Source of the DNA: Lachnospiraceae bacterium
GTDB taxonomy: Bacteria > Bacillota > Clostridia > Lachnospirales > Lachnospiraceae
Reading direction: 5' to 3'
DNA length: 64,000 nt
NCBI GenBank assembly: GCA_014804485.1
Contig: JAAUZT010000001.1
Location: 5,472 to 69,471, forward strand
The notes beneath the pieces were generated by a model. That model worked only from the letters and a program-made list of their open reading frames with translations, searched no databases and was not told the DNA's origin. The position numbers were made by a program, and so were the translations under genes. Positions 51,837-61,312 of this stretch are shown here, piece by piece; the first letter of the stretch is position 1, and each line of letters begins with the position of its first letter.

Positions 51837-53474
51837 TTAGTTTTTAATCTGTACTTCCACGAGACTGCCATGACAGTATCGTTCTCTTAGAACAGGTTTC
51901 TCAATTTTCCCCGTAGGGTTTCTCGGAACGTTTGCAAAGATAAGCTTTCTGGGACGTTTATATCTGGGAAGTTCCTCGCAGAAATTCATTATTTCCTCCT
52001 CCGTACAGGAAACGCCCTCCTTAAGTTCTATAACCGCCGCCGCGATTTCACCAAGCCTGGGATCCGGCAGCCCAATGACAGCCACATCCTTAATCTTTTC
52101 GTTTCGACGCAGGAAATCCTCTATCTGTACCGGATAGAGATTCTCGCCTCCGGAGATAATGACATCCTTCTTCCGATCCACCAGATAGATAAATCCATCC
52201 TCATCCATTCGTGCCATGTCTCCCGTATAGAGCCAGCCGTCTTTTAAAACCTCATCGGTAGCTTCGGGATTCTTGTAATAACAAAGCATAACTCCCCGTC
52301 CGTGGACAATGAGTTCACCGACCTCTCCCTGCGCGACCTCTTTCCCCTGCTCGTCCACAATCTTCGCCTCCCAGCGATAGCCCGGTTTTCCGATGGCTCC
52401 CACCTTATGTATATTTTCCACACCCAGATGTACACAGCCGGGTCCTATAGATTCGCTAAGACCATAGTTTGTATCATACTGATGATGCGGAAAATGCTTC
52501 TTCCACCGCTGAATCAAACTCGGCGGAACAGGCTGGGCTCCGATATGCATAAGCCGCCACTGCTCCAGCAGATAATGCTCCATATCCACCTGCCCGGAAT
52601 CGATGGCATCTAATAAATCCTGTGCCCATGGTACCAGCAGCCAAACAATAGTACATTTTTCTTCCGTGACCGCCCTGAGAATCCACTCCGGTTTCACACC
52701 CCGAAGCAGCACTGCTCTTCCTGCTGAAATCAGAGAGCCGAACCAGTGCATTTTTGCTCCGGTATGATATAGCGGCGGTATGCACAAAAAAACGTCCTCT
52801 CTTGTCTGCCCGTGATGATTCTGCTCCGTCTCACAGGACGAAAAGAGTGACAGATGATTGTGCAGAATTGCTTTCGGGAAGCCGGTGGTCCCTGACGAGA
52901 AATAAATTGCCGCATAGTCCGTCTCACTCAAAGCAATCGGCGGTGCACTGGAAGAACAGAATCCCATCAATTTTAAGAAATCCTCTGTATAGGAAGGACC
53001 TTCTTTTCCCGGGAAAAACATCATCCTGACACCAGGCAGATCCTCTGCGATCACATCCATACGGCTGATAAACTCCGGTCCGAAAACCAGAACCTCCACA
53101 TCTGCAAGTTCCAGACAATACTTGATTTCCTCCGCGGAATAACGGAAATTCAAAGGTACGGCTACTCCGCCCGCCTTCAGTATACCAAAATAAATAGGCA
53201 GCCATTCCAGACAATTCATCATAAGAATGCCCACCTTCGTCTCCCGCTCCAAACCGCGGCTAAGGAGCAGGTTCGCAAAACGGTTGGCACGTCTGTCAAA
53301 ATCCGCCCAGCTTAGTTCCCGACGATAAGGTGCTCCGTTTCCCGCGCTCTCAATCAGGCTCGCCTCCCGCCATGTCACCGCGCTGTCACGTTCCGAGGAC
53401 GGATTCAGCTCCACAAGCGCCGAATCCGAACCGTAGAGACGTGCGTTCCGCTCCAAAAGCTCCGTAATTACCAT
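51837..53474 (-). CDS. Acyl-CoA synthetase (AMP-forming)
   Basis: A 545-residue member of the adenylating enzyme family: YAAIYFSSGTTGFPKAILHN (P-loop motif), YGLSESIG, GWLYTGDMARMDEDGFIYLV, DRKKDVIISGGENLYPVQIE and the C-terminal NPTGKIEKPVLRE with the catalytic Lys. It joins a carboxylic acid to CoA with ATP. In this operon the likely substrate is an aryl acid such as phenylacetate or indoleacetate, or conversely it works on the product of IorAB (inference). GGAGG lies ten bases before ATG 53474. Confidence 0.9.
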   Translation of the reverse strand: MVITELLERNARLYGSDSALVELNPSSERDSAVTWREASLIESAGNGAPYRRELSWADFDRRANRFANLLLSRGLERETKVGILMMNCLEWLPIYFGILKAGGVAVPLNFRYSAEEIKYCLELADVEVLVFGPEFISRMDVIAEDLPGVRMMFFPGKEGPSYTEDFLKLMGFCSSSAPPIALSETDYAAIYFSSGTTGFPKAILHNHLSLFSSCETEQNHHGQTREDVFLCIPPLYHTGAKMHWFGSLISAGRAVLLRGVKPEWILRAVTEEKCTIVWLLVPWAQDLLDAIDSGQVDMEHYLLEQWRLMHIGAQPVPPSLIQRWKKHFPHHQYDTNYGLSESIGPGCVHLGVENIHKVGAIGKPGYRWEAKIVDEQGKEVAQGEVGELIVHGRGVMLCYYKNPEATDEVLKDGWLYTGDMARMDEDGFIYLVDRKKDVIISGGENLYPVQIEDFLRRNEKIKDVAVIGLPDPRLGEIAAAVIELKEGVSCTEEEIMNFCEELPRYKRPRKLIFANVPRNPTGKIEKPVLRERYCHGSLVEVQIKN

Positions 53475-53500
53475 GATATGGTTCCTCCTTCTTGTATCTT

Positions 53501-53899
53501 CTAGTTAATCGCATAGCCATTCAAAACGGCATGAGCCACATAAGTGCCCAGCTCATCCCTTACATCTGCCGTATATAATGCGGTGGTTCGCCCTTCCCTC
53601 AAACAGGAGGCCTCTGCGATGAGGCGTTTCCCTTTTGCCGGTGAAAGGAAAGTAATGGAAACATTCTGGCTGACTGTCTTTCTCTCGGAATACCCGTTGG
53701 CCGCAATGGCGCAGGCAAAATCCGCCAGTGTAAAAACAGCTCCGCCCATCGGCACGTTATTTTCATTCATATGCCGTTCCTCTAAGACCATAGAGCATAC
53801 CGCCTTGCCGGGCTCCGCCAAGTCAATGACGATACCTGTGGCCTCCGTAGCAAAATGATCGTTTTTAAAACGATTGCGAATCTCTTCTAACGCGGACAT
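53501..53899 (-). CDS. PaaI-type hotdog thioesterase
   Basis: A 132-residue hotdog-fold protein: NENNVPMGGAVFTLADFACA (the HGG/MGG..D motif of PaaI thioesterases), VSQNVSITFLSPAKGKRLIA and AVLNGYAIN-type ending. It would release free aryl acid from aryl-acetyl-CoA. AAGGAG precedes ATG 53899. It is the first gene of the thioesterase-ligase-symporter-iorA-iorB operon. A TTGATA box about 90 bases upstream may be part of the promoter (53981-53986 on the minus strand). Confidence 0.9.
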   Translation of the reverse strand: MSALEEIRNRFKNDHFATEATGIVIDLAEPGKAVCSMVLEERHMNENNVPMGGAVFTLADFACAIAANGYSERKTVSQNVSITFLSPAKGKRLIAEASCLREGRTTALYTADVRDELGTYVAHAVLNGYAIN

Positions 53900-53986
53900 A
53901 AACTGACTCCTTTTCTATAAAAATATAACTTATCCATTGCTTACATAAAGCTTATTAAAGTGCTTATATAGATTTGTTATCAACAC

Positions 53987-55279
53987 TTATTCCGGAGAAG
54001 GAAAGTCTTTTACCGCCACCGGAATATCGGTCCCGTCGCCAATCTTCGACAGCAGCTGCCACCATGCGGTACGCGCCTCAGACCATTCGGGAGTAATCTG
54101 ATAATAGTCGCCCATATATGGCATAAAAATGCTGTATTCCGTCATAAGCATATCATTTTCATATATATTACCCATATCCCGCACCGGCCAGTAGGAAGAA
54201 GCCCTTACTGCTCTGGTATACGGAACATCATTTTCTGTCATATAGCGGATAAACGTTTTTGCTGCCGTAATCCGTTCTTCACTGCCATTGTCAAAAATTC
54301 CAAATCCCCAGATTCCACCCTGAAGCTCCGGTGTATCTTCGCTGGTCGGAAAAGCAATCGGAAAAACTTCAAAATCCAAATCCGGATTGTTGATAGTCTG
54401 TTGCACTTCTAAAGATACATTCCAGCAGAAACACATAGCCGTTTCTTTTTTGCAGAACAGATTAATTGCATCCCCAGAGGAAAGAGATGGCTCAAAAGTG
54501 ACACCTTCTAAATCATAAAGAAGCTGCAGAGCTTTTCTGTTTTCTTCGCTGTCAACCGTATAAAATGTGTGTTCAGCATCGGTAAAAGAGCCGCCATACA
54601 GATTGTTCACCAAGGCGCGTGTCCCCTGATCACCGCTTTGATTTTTGCAGTATACGATGCCTGCACTTATATTCTTCTCCTGAGCATCCGTATAGGTATT
54701 CAAAGTATGAACCGCTTCGATAAAATCCTCAGTGGTCCAGGTGTGGGTTTCTTCATCAATGTACTGAAGAGCTCCTGCCTCTTTAAACATATCATAATTG
54801 ATAGCCATACAGTGTGCGGACATACAGATCGGAAATGCATAATACTCTCCGTTTCCGTAATGACAGGCATCTCTGATATTATCATATATCTCATCTGCCG
54901 TATCAGACTCCCACAGATCAGACAGATCGACCATCCAGCCTTTTTCTCCCCAGTTTGCCACGAGACGCTCCGGTCCTTCTAAAACCAGATCTGGCATAGA
55001 TCCGTCTGCTGCTGCCTGATTGATTCTTTCATCTCCGTTATCGTAATTCAGATATTCCACAGAAACATGGATGTCAGGATATGCTTTATGAAAATCGGTT
55101 AACATGCTGGCTACCGCTGTAGGATTTCCCCAATTACCTATCGGAAAAGTCCATAAAGTCAGCTCCGTATCTTCCATGCTGCCGCTATCGCCCTCCGATT
55201 CGATATCCGGGGTTTTACCGCAGGAAGACAGCAAAACGGCGGCCAACAGGCCACTTGTCAAAGCATATATTTTTCTCAT
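53987..55279 (-). CDS. Extracellular solute-binding lipoprotein (family 1)
   Basis: A 430-residue protein. The signal MRKIYALTSGLLAAVLLSSC ends in a lipobox Cys at residue 20. The mature part is a carbohydrate-type binding protein: ELTLWTFPIGNWG, FHKAYPDIHVSVEYLNY, DLVLEGPERLVANWG, GGIWGFGIF. I prefer ATG 55279, as the signal peptide then begins correctly; GTG 55324 or ATGs at 55315 and 55303 remain possible. It lies about 50 bases after the hybrid kinase gene on the same strand and no ABC permease genes are near. A role as a ligand-presenting sensor partner of the kinase is plausible. Confidence 0.85.
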   Translation of the reverse strand: MRKIYALTSGLLAAVLLSSCGKTPDIESEGDSGSMEDTELTLWTFPIGNWGNPTAVASMLTDFHKAYPDIHVSVEYLNYDNGDERINQAAADGSMPDLVLEGPERLVANWGEKGWMVDLSDLWESDTADEIYDNIRDACHYGNGEYYAFPICMSAHCMAINYDMFKEAGALQYIDEETHTWTTEDFIEAVHTLNTYTDAQEKNISAGIVYCKNQSGDQGTRALVNNLYGGSFTDAEHTFYTVDSEENRKALQLLYDLEGVTFEPSLSSGDAINLFCKKETAMCFCWNVSLEVQQTINNPDLDFEVFPIAFPTSEDTPELQGGIWGFGIFDNGSEERITAAKTFIRYMTENDVPYTRAVRASSYWPVRDMGNIYENDMLMTEYSIFMPYMGDYYQITPEWSEARTAWWQLLSKIGDGTDIPVAVKDFPSPE

Positions 55280-55330
55280 AACAAAATATCTCTTTCCATT
55301 CATATTAATAACCATGCCTCTCACGCTGCT

Positions 55331-57898
55331 TTAATGAAGATACTGTCCTAACAGTGATAAAAGCTCCGGTGCTTCTAAAGGTTTTGCCATATGAGCATTC
55401 ATACCGCTGTCAAGACATCTTTGCTTATCATCATCAAATGCATCTGCACTGGCTGCAATAATCGGAATAGTCTGTGCATCTTCCCGTTTCAGCTTTCGTA
55501 TTGCCTCTGCCGCTTCAAAACCTGTCATAACAGGCATTCGAAGATCCATTAATATGGCGTCATACCATCCCGGAGCAGACCGGTCAAACAGCTCCACACA
55601 AATCTGCCCGTTTTCCGCCCACTCCGTTTCCAGTCCAAATTCGCGAAGTATTTCATTTGCAATTTCCCAGTTCAATTCGTTATCTTCCGCTACGAGAATA
55701 CGTCTGCCCTCTAATCCATCGCCGGATTGTGCTTGCTGTTCCTGCTGCACATCTTCCACTTCTATGAACCGGCGCAGACCATAATAAAGACTGGAACGAA
55801 ACAGGGGTTTTGAAATAAAACCACAAATATTAGCATTCTCGGTTTTTACCTCCACTTCATCCCATTCGCCGTCCGTGATAATTATGATGGGCAGATCCTT
55901 TCCGAAATGGCCGGCCAGCTCCTCGGCATCCTCAATCCAATCATTCTCCTGTATATCCCAATCCAGTAAAATCATGTGATAGTTTTCATTTTTACTATTG
56001 CGCTCCTCTATCACCCGAAAAGCCTGGTTGATATCTGTTGCCTTCTGTGCTTTAAGCCCGATGGATTCTAATGATTCAACAGCGAGATTGCCTGTCTTTT
56101 CATCATCATCAATAATCAAAACATTCCGCTTCGGCAAAAGCAGCTCTTTCTCCTGATGCACTGTTTTTTCCATATCCAGAATAATATGAAAATGACTTCC
56201 TTTTCCCTGCTCACTCTCTACGGTGATGGTACCCTCCATTGCGTCTACAATATGCTTGGTAATGGTCAGGCCCATTCCGGCGCCGGCTTCTTTATCCACA
56301 CGGGCGTTGTCCTCTCTGGCAAACGCGTCAAATACTTTATCCTGAAATTCTACAGACATACCAATGCCGTCATCCCTGACATGCAAATGGGAACGGATAT
56401 AATCATTTCCTTTCGGAGAAGCCTCTTCATACAGGTCAAGTTCAATAGTGCCGCCTTCCGGGGTGAACTTAACCGCATTTCCGATAATGTTCAAAAGAAT
56501 CTGGCTTAAGCGGACTCTGTCCGAACACACATTTTCATGATAGATATCATGTATATAAATATTGAAATTCTGTTTTTTCTCCTGTATCTGCGGCTGGATG
56601 ATTGTCTCAATATTCTGCATAATATCACGAATACAAAGCGGCTCCATGTTTAATGCCAGCTTCCCGTTCTCGATTTTAGACATATCCAGCATATCGTTGA
56701 TCAAGCCCAGCAAATGCCGGCTGGATATATGTATCTTTTTCAAACAGGACCGAACCCTAGGCGGATTATCCAGACTGCCGATGGCGATCGATGTCATGCC
56801 CATAATGCCGTTCATTGGCGTGCGGATATCATGGCTCATATTGGAGAGGAATTCATTTTTCACCTTGTTAGAGCGCTCCGCTGACAGCATTGCCTGCTCC
56901 GCTGTTGCCCTTGCTTCCTCCAATGCCTTCATATGCATTTTAGTCAGACGGTAGTATCCCAGAAAGACTAGAAGCAGCGCACAGATAATTAGTATGCCGC
57001 CGCCAACGGAAACATAGGCCCATTTTCTCTGAAGAAGATTTACAGTCTCATTCAGCGTATTATGAGAAATTTTCAAAAGCAGACACCACTCTGAATTAGG
57101 AAGACTGGTACAATAGACATTCCAGGATTCACCCGAAATCAAGACTTCACTGGTATAGTCCCTGCCATTCTCCAACGCGTCACGAAGTTCTTCCGCATAC
57201 TGGGCCGGATCCTTTCCATTGCAGGTTTCATAAATTCTTTCAACCCGCTCGAAATAATTTGTTTCCTCTACGGCATGGTTATGCAAGACATAGCTGCCAT
57301 CCTTGCGAATAATCGAATATTCCATGATACTGCCTTGAATATTGGTTTCCAATCTATCACTGAGATACTGGCTGGGCATTCCCGCAACCAAAGCAATACT
57401 CGTATTTCCGTCACCCACGGGATAAACGGCCGGTACTCCCATTAAAACAACCGGAGTTCCTGCTGCATCCTTTCCCGCACAGACATTATACTTGCCCCCT
57501 TGAACAGAGCGATGCAGATCCTCCGGAACATCTGCCGTCACCTGAGAGCCGTAGATCATATGAAAGTTTCCGTCCTCCGTATAAAGGGCCAGATATTCAA
57601 AGCCTACGGAACGTGCATTATAGCTCAGCACTATGCGCATGGCGCTTTCTCCTGTAACGCGTCCGGGCGGGACAGAATCTACAAGCGATTCCACCTGTGA
57701 CAGACGAAGTTCAATGGTAGTTCCGAAATGGGAGGATACCTGCTCGGTGATTCCCGACATATAAAAGATACCCAGCTGTCTGATGGCATCTTCTCCCATA
57801 AGATTCACGCAGATTGCCTGAATGATAAGTATAAATATGCAGAAAAGCGATACAAGAACAAGGCTTATATTCAGAAAACGTGTTGTTCTTTTTTCCAT
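55331..57898 (-). CDS. Hybrid sensor histidine kinase with two receiver domains
   Basis: An 855-residue protein. An N-terminal helix (ISLVLVSLFCIFILIIQAIC), a Cache-type extracellular domain (about residues 40-290), and a second helix (VSVGGGILIICALLLVFLGY) come first. Next are the phosphoacceptor domain (NEFLSNMSHDIRTPMNGIMG) and the ATPase (GNAVKFTPEGG, GAGMGLTITKHIV). Two receivers follow: LIIDDDEKTGNLAVES with MILLDWDIQEND, and ILVAEDNELNWEIANE with AILMDLRMPVMTGFE. Both keep a central Asp. No output HTH is present, so another regulator must act downstream. The start is ATG 57898 behind GGAG, with a consensus promoter upstream. Confidence 0.93.
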   Translation of the reverse strand: MEKRTTRFLNISLVLVSLFCIFILIIQAICVNLMGEDAIRQLGIFYMSGITEQVSSHFGTTIELRLSQVESLVDSVPPGRVTGESAMRIVLSYNARSVGFEYLALYTEDGNFHMIYGSQVTADVPEDLHRSVQGGKYNVCAGKDAAGTPVVLMGVPAVYPVGDGNTSIALVAGMPSQYLSDRLETNIQGSIMEYSIIRKDGSYVLHNHAVEETNYFERVERIYETCNGKDPAQYAEELRDALENGRDYTSEVLISGESWNVYCTSLPNSEWCLLLKISHNTLNETVNLLQRKWAYVSVGGGILIICALLLVFLGYYRLTKMHMKALEEARATAEQAMLSAERSNKVKNEFLSNMSHDIRTPMNGIMGMTSIAIGSLDNPPRVRSCLKKIHISSRHLLGLINDMLDMSKIENGKLALNMEPLCIRDIMQNIETIIQPQIQEKKQNFNIYIHDIYHENVCSDRVRLSQILLNIIGNAVKFTPEGGTIELDLYEEASPKGNDYIRSHLHVRDDGIGMSVEFQDKVFDAFAREDNARVDKEAGAGMGLTITKHIVDAMEGTITVESEQGKGSHFHIILDMEKTVHQEKELLLPKRNVLIIDDDEKTGNLAVESLESIGLKAQKATDINQAFRVIEERNSKNENYHMILLDWDIQENDWIEDAEELAGHFGKDLPIIIITDGEWDEVEVKTENANICGFISKPLFRSSLYYGLRRFIEVEDVQQEQQAQSGDGLEGRRILVAEDNELNWEIANEILREFGLETEWAENGQICVELFDRSAPGWYDAILMDLRMPVMTGFEAAEAIRKLKREDAQTIPIIAASADAFDDDKQRCLDSGMNAHMAKPLEAPELLSLLGQYLH

Positions 57899-57975
57899 GA
57901 TTCCTATCTCCAAAAGAGTGATGATTAAAGTGTCTGTTGATATTCTGACTCATGCAGATAAAGCAATATGTATCT

Positions 57976-58004
57976 ATTATAGTACATCAGATATCTACTT
58001 TCAA
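57976..58004 (-). promoter_or_regulatory. Promoter of the hybrid kinase operon
   Basis: On the minus strand TTGAAA (57999-58004), a 17-base spacer and TATAAT (57976-57981), about 80 bases before the kinase start. Confidence 0.7.
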
Positions 58005-58090
58005 GGAATCTTGCTCATACCCCGTTGGATGAACGCATAGAATGAATGGTATAATCCAATCTTCGGATCAAAATAACATAATTAATAATC

Positions 58091-58127
58091 AAGGGATATT
58101 CCAAAGTAGTGAATCAGAATATCCCTT
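58091..58127 (-). terminator. Hairpin downstream of the FapA-family gene
   Basis: AAGGGATATTC (58091-58101) pairs with GAATATCCCTT (58117-58127). T-rich sequence follows on the plus side and a weaker TTGATTATT on the minus side, so it may end transcription both ways. Confidence 0.5.
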
Positions 58128-58209
58128 TTGCTATTATTTGCTTTTCCATTTTCATTAACAACTTCAAATTCTTTTTCTTTTATGCTCTAACTGATGATAC
58201 TCTTATCCT

Positions 58210-59814
58210 TTACTGTCTATTCGATACGATCCGTATTTCCTTTCTGCCCTTTTTAAAGGTGACATCCCGATATCCGGAATGCAACTCCTCCCGCACACCG
58301 TTTATGATGATAACACATCCCGCATTAGCAGTCCCGGTGACAACAACTTTTCCCTCCGCAGAACGCCGATTGATATCGATCAATTGCTCACGCTTCGTAG
58401 TAATATCCTTTAATTTCAGCTGATAGTTGATCTTTCTGCGCATCTGCTCCGCTTTTTCCTGATTTCGCTCAGGGGTCATAGGTTGTGTCTTTAGCTGCCA
58501 TGCAATAAGGTCAAGAGCCTTCTCGGCCTCTTCCATGTTATTCTGATATTCTTCCACCAGACGATCGATTTCCCCCATCTTTTGTTTGAATTCACAATCC
58601 AAACCGATAACCAGCTGCGTTGTTACACCGGCGCGGTTTCCGATAGAAGCCGCCGAAATCTGTTCCACCGCCGTAACAGTGCCACCAATGATGTTGCCCC
58701 TGCTGCCGGCGATCACCACGCTCTGTCCCGCTTCCACTTCACAATTCATCAAGGCTCCCGTGTTAATTTCATTTCCGGCATATACCTGCGTCTGCTCCAA
58801 AAAACGTGCCATAACATTACCGCCTGCCCGAATGATGCCATTGCCCGAACCCTGCATTCCGTTCTTTAAGATAACATCCTTTCCCGCAAAAAGGCTCGCC
58901 GTTTCCACATGTCCGTTCACGGTAATATTGCCGGTTGTTTTCACGGTAACACCGGCGAATACGTTACCCTGTATCAGCACATCCCCATGAAAATCCACAT
59001 TCCCGGTAGCGGCATCCAGATTGCCTTTAACCACATAGATCGGCGTTACGGTCAGACGCCCTCCCGACACCGTGACATTTCCCTCAGTGCCGGCATAATA
59101 CTTACTGCCGCTTTCATCCGGCTCACAGCGTTTACACTGTAACGGCGGCAATTCTTTCCCTTCATAAGCTTCAATGGTATTCCCCAGAACATCCCTGCCG
59201 GTTACGTACGGCAGCGCCGGATGATAGGTGACAAGAAGCTGTCCTTCTGTCACAAGCTCTATCTTACCCAGTACATTATAATCTACCGTACCATCAGACA
59301 GAATAATCGGCTTCGTTGCCGGATTCGGATTAAAATGATACTCAAAATAGCCATCGCTTCCGTCCTTTGCTGCAGTACCGGTTGCAACCACGGTCTCCTC
59401 ATAATTCTTCTTCCCCTGCGCAAGCTCGTTAAGCGTTTTTTCTCTGATGCCAAAGACAATGCCGTTCTCCTTTAACAGACCGTTAAGCTCCTCTATCGAA
59501 AAAGTGCGATATAAAGTGAGCAAAACCTCCATTCGTGTCTCATTGATGCGTAAGAGATAATCCGAACCGTTTATAACGCTCGAATCCTCCTGAACCATTT
59601 CCTCGTTAGAATCACCTTGCAGCGTTTCCTCCTCCGAAGTGCGCTGCCCGTTCTTACCTGCGGAAATATTTCGGTCCTCAGGCGAAAGAAACATGGTTTT
59701 CTCCAACTCATCGTTCCCAGAAGATGTCTGTTCCGTCTCCGTTATCTGAACTTTTTCCGCATGATCGGTCTGCTCTTTCTTCTTTTTCTTTCCTGCCTGA
59801 TTAAAAAACCCCAT
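58210..59814 (-). CDS. FapA family protein (DUF342)
   Basis: A 534-residue protein. After a charged N-terminus (GKKKKKEQTDHAEKV) it carries the DUF342 domain, with VTYHPALPYVTGRDVLGNTI and GKELPPL. A right-handed beta-helix of short repeats follows (GNVTVSGGRLTV, GNVDFHGDVLIQGNVFAGVT, GNITVNGHVETASLFAGKDV), then a coiled-coil (EIDRLVEEYQNNMEEAEKAL). DUF342 proteins, including FapA of Vibrio and relatives in Firmicutes, have been linked to cell polarity, motility or envelope functions, but a clear activity is not known. AGGAGA precedes ATG 59814. A TATAAT lies upstream near 59873-59878. Confidence 0.85.
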   Translation of the reverse strand: MGFFNQAGKKKKKEQTDHAEKVQITETEQTSSGNDELEKTMFLSPEDRNISAGKNGQRTSEEETLQGDSNEEMVQEDSSVINGSDYLLRINETRMEVLLTLYRTFSIEELNGLLKENGIVFGIREKTLNELAQGKKNYEETVVATGTAAKDGSDGYFEYHFNPNPATKPIILSDGTVDYNVLGKIELVTEGQLLVTYHPALPYVTGRDVLGNTIEAYEGKELPPLQCKRCEPDESGSKYYAGTEGNVTVSGGRLTVTPIYVVKGNLDAATGNVDFHGDVLIQGNVFAGVTVKTTGNITVNGHVETASLFAGKDVILKNGMQGSGNGIIRAGGNVMARFLEQTQVYAGNEINTGALMNCEVEAGQSVVIAGSRGNIIGGTVTAVEQISAASIGNRAGVTTQLVIGLDCEFKQKMGEIDRLVEEYQNNMEEAEKALDLIAWQLKTQPMTPERNQEKAEQMRRKINYQLKLKDITTKREQLIDINRRSAEGKVVVTGTANAGCVIIINGVREELHSGYRDVTFKKGRKEIRIVSNRQ

Positions 59815-59930
59815 ATCAAATCTCTCCTGCCAATGGCTCCTGCACTCCGCGTATTAACTCTTCGGCTAATCTGTATTATATTTACATTTTATCCGAAACA
59901 AACAAAAGGTGCAACCCTAAGAAAATACCG

Positions 59931-59968
59931 CAAAAAAGCACCCCGCGTATATCTGCCACGAGGTGCTT
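59931..59968 (-). terminator. Terminator of the GH30-GH5 operon
   Basis: On the minus strand AAGCACCTCG (59959-59968) pairs with CGGGGTGCTT (59937-59946), followed by a run of T (59932-59937). It lies about 110 bases after the GH5 stop. Confidence 0.65.
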
Positions 59969-60079
59969 CCTTTCATTCATTAACCATGACCGGTCAAAAA
60001 CAAGCACATTCAGATTAAAGCGTGAGAAAATCAGGCTTTCGACCTAATCTACTCCTGCTATCATACAGGCTGAGGAATT

Positions 60080-61309
60080 TTATCCTGTCTTTAGCGCAAT
60101 CAACTCTGTTATGTACTCTTTTTCCTCAAACCATTCCGTCCGGATTGGATCACCCCACTTTCTCAAAAGTTCCTCGTAAGAATCATTGGCACAGTCAGCT
60201 TTCTCCGGCTCACCATAATACCAGAAAAACGTCCCTACATCCTTATTGGTGCCCTTATATGTCCATGTCGTCCAACTGATACCATACTCGTTGCAGATGC
60301 CCAGCCCTAACATATTCTGGAACTCTCCCACATACGCCGCCACATCATATTCCTTTGCTGTAACAGCCAAATCTGCCGCCCATGTCCTGAATCCATCCTC
60401 ATCATCATACAGATGAAGCTGATACATCATATTTGTCCAGCCCATCTGTGCCGGATCCGGCAGATTTGACACACGCCAGATTCCCTCTACCGTTATGACA
60501 TGATTCGTGTCAACGGTCCGTATCGCTTTCACCATCCTGTCATACACTTCATTGCTAAGCTCCCAAGACGTACTTTCCCATGGATCATAGCTGTTTATCC
60601 CTTCATATCCGCTGTTATTCTGCGGTTCATTCATGATATCGTATGCAGCAACCGTTGCATTATCACAATATCTCTCTGCCAGCGCCACCCACAGTGTCTC
60701 CATAGTCTGCTGACATTGTTCATCTGTATATAGCCTGTTCTCGCAGAGCGTCCCACAGCAATGATCCATACTCTGCCCTCCGGGACAGCCATGCATATCC
60801 AGAATGACATACATGTCATATTTCTCAGCCATATCGATAATCCAGTCTAACCGCTTCACTCCCGGATTATCATCCAAATCCTCTGTGATCCATGTTCCCT
60901 GCTCATCCTTCATGAAATTGCGATACCAAAACGGCACCCTCACGACATTACATCCCAGATTTGCTATGTTTTCGATATCCGCTTCCGTTATCCAGTTATC
61001 CTGATAAGTATCCAGCAGTTTCTGCACTTCCTCATCGGTAAATCTGCTCTCCAGAAGTTCCAGTGTGTCAAGGTTTGCCCATTTCCTGTCCTCACCGTTG
61101 ACAGGACACATCCAGCTTTCCTGTATCATCCAGCCGCCAAGGTTCACACCTCGTAATACTACGGACTCACCCTTGCCGTCCACAAGCTGTCCGTCACTCA
61201 CTTTCAAAAATTGCTTATTTTGATTTCCTATACCGCAGCCGCTCACCATCAATGCTGTCATTACCATCAGTATTCCCACTCTCTTGATTTTCTTTAAATC
61301 GATACGCAT
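60080..61309 (-). CDS. Glycoside hydrolase family 5 lipoprotein (exo-beta-1,3-glucanase-like)
   Basis: A 409-residue protein. A lipoprotein signal (VGILMVMTALMVSGCG, lipid-modified Cys at 25) anchors it outside the cell. The GH5 barrel has SVVLRGVNLGGWMIQESWM, NVVRVPFWYRNF, ILDMHGCPGGQS, the acid/base Glu in YDIMNEPQ and the nucleophile Glu in AAYVGEFQ. The GVNLGGW..QE opening is typical of fungal and bacterial exo-beta-1,3-glucanases. It starts 4 bases after the GH30 stop with GGGAG within the GH30 end. Degradation of beta-glucan is the likely role; beta-mannan or cellulose cannot be excluded. Confidence 0.88.
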   Translation of the reverse strand: MRIDLKKIKRVGILMVMTALMVSGCGIGNQNKQFLKVSDGQLVDGKGESVVLRGVNLGGWMIQESWMCPVNGEDRKWANLDTLELLESRFTDEEVQKLLDTYQDNWITEADIENIANLGCNVVRVPFWYRNFMKDEQGTWITEDLDDNPGVKRLDWIIDMAEKYDMYVILDMHGCPGGQSMDHCCGTLCENRLYTDEQCQQTMETLWVALAERYCDNATVAAYDIMNEPQNNSGYEGINSYDPWESTSWELSNEVYDRMVKAIRTVDTNHVITVEGIWRVSNLPDPAQMGWTNMMYQLHLYDDEDGFRTWAADLAVTAKEYDVAAYVGEFQNMLGLGICNEYGISWTTWTYKGTNKDVGTFFWYYGEPEKADCANDSYEELLRKWGDPIRTEWFEEKEYITELIALKTG

Positions 61310-61312
61310 AGC

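Noticed and set aside
52244..53214. Several short open frames inside the acyl-CoA synthetase region
   Set aside because: They are other-frame readings of a complete synthetase gene with higher GC content and carry no start sites.
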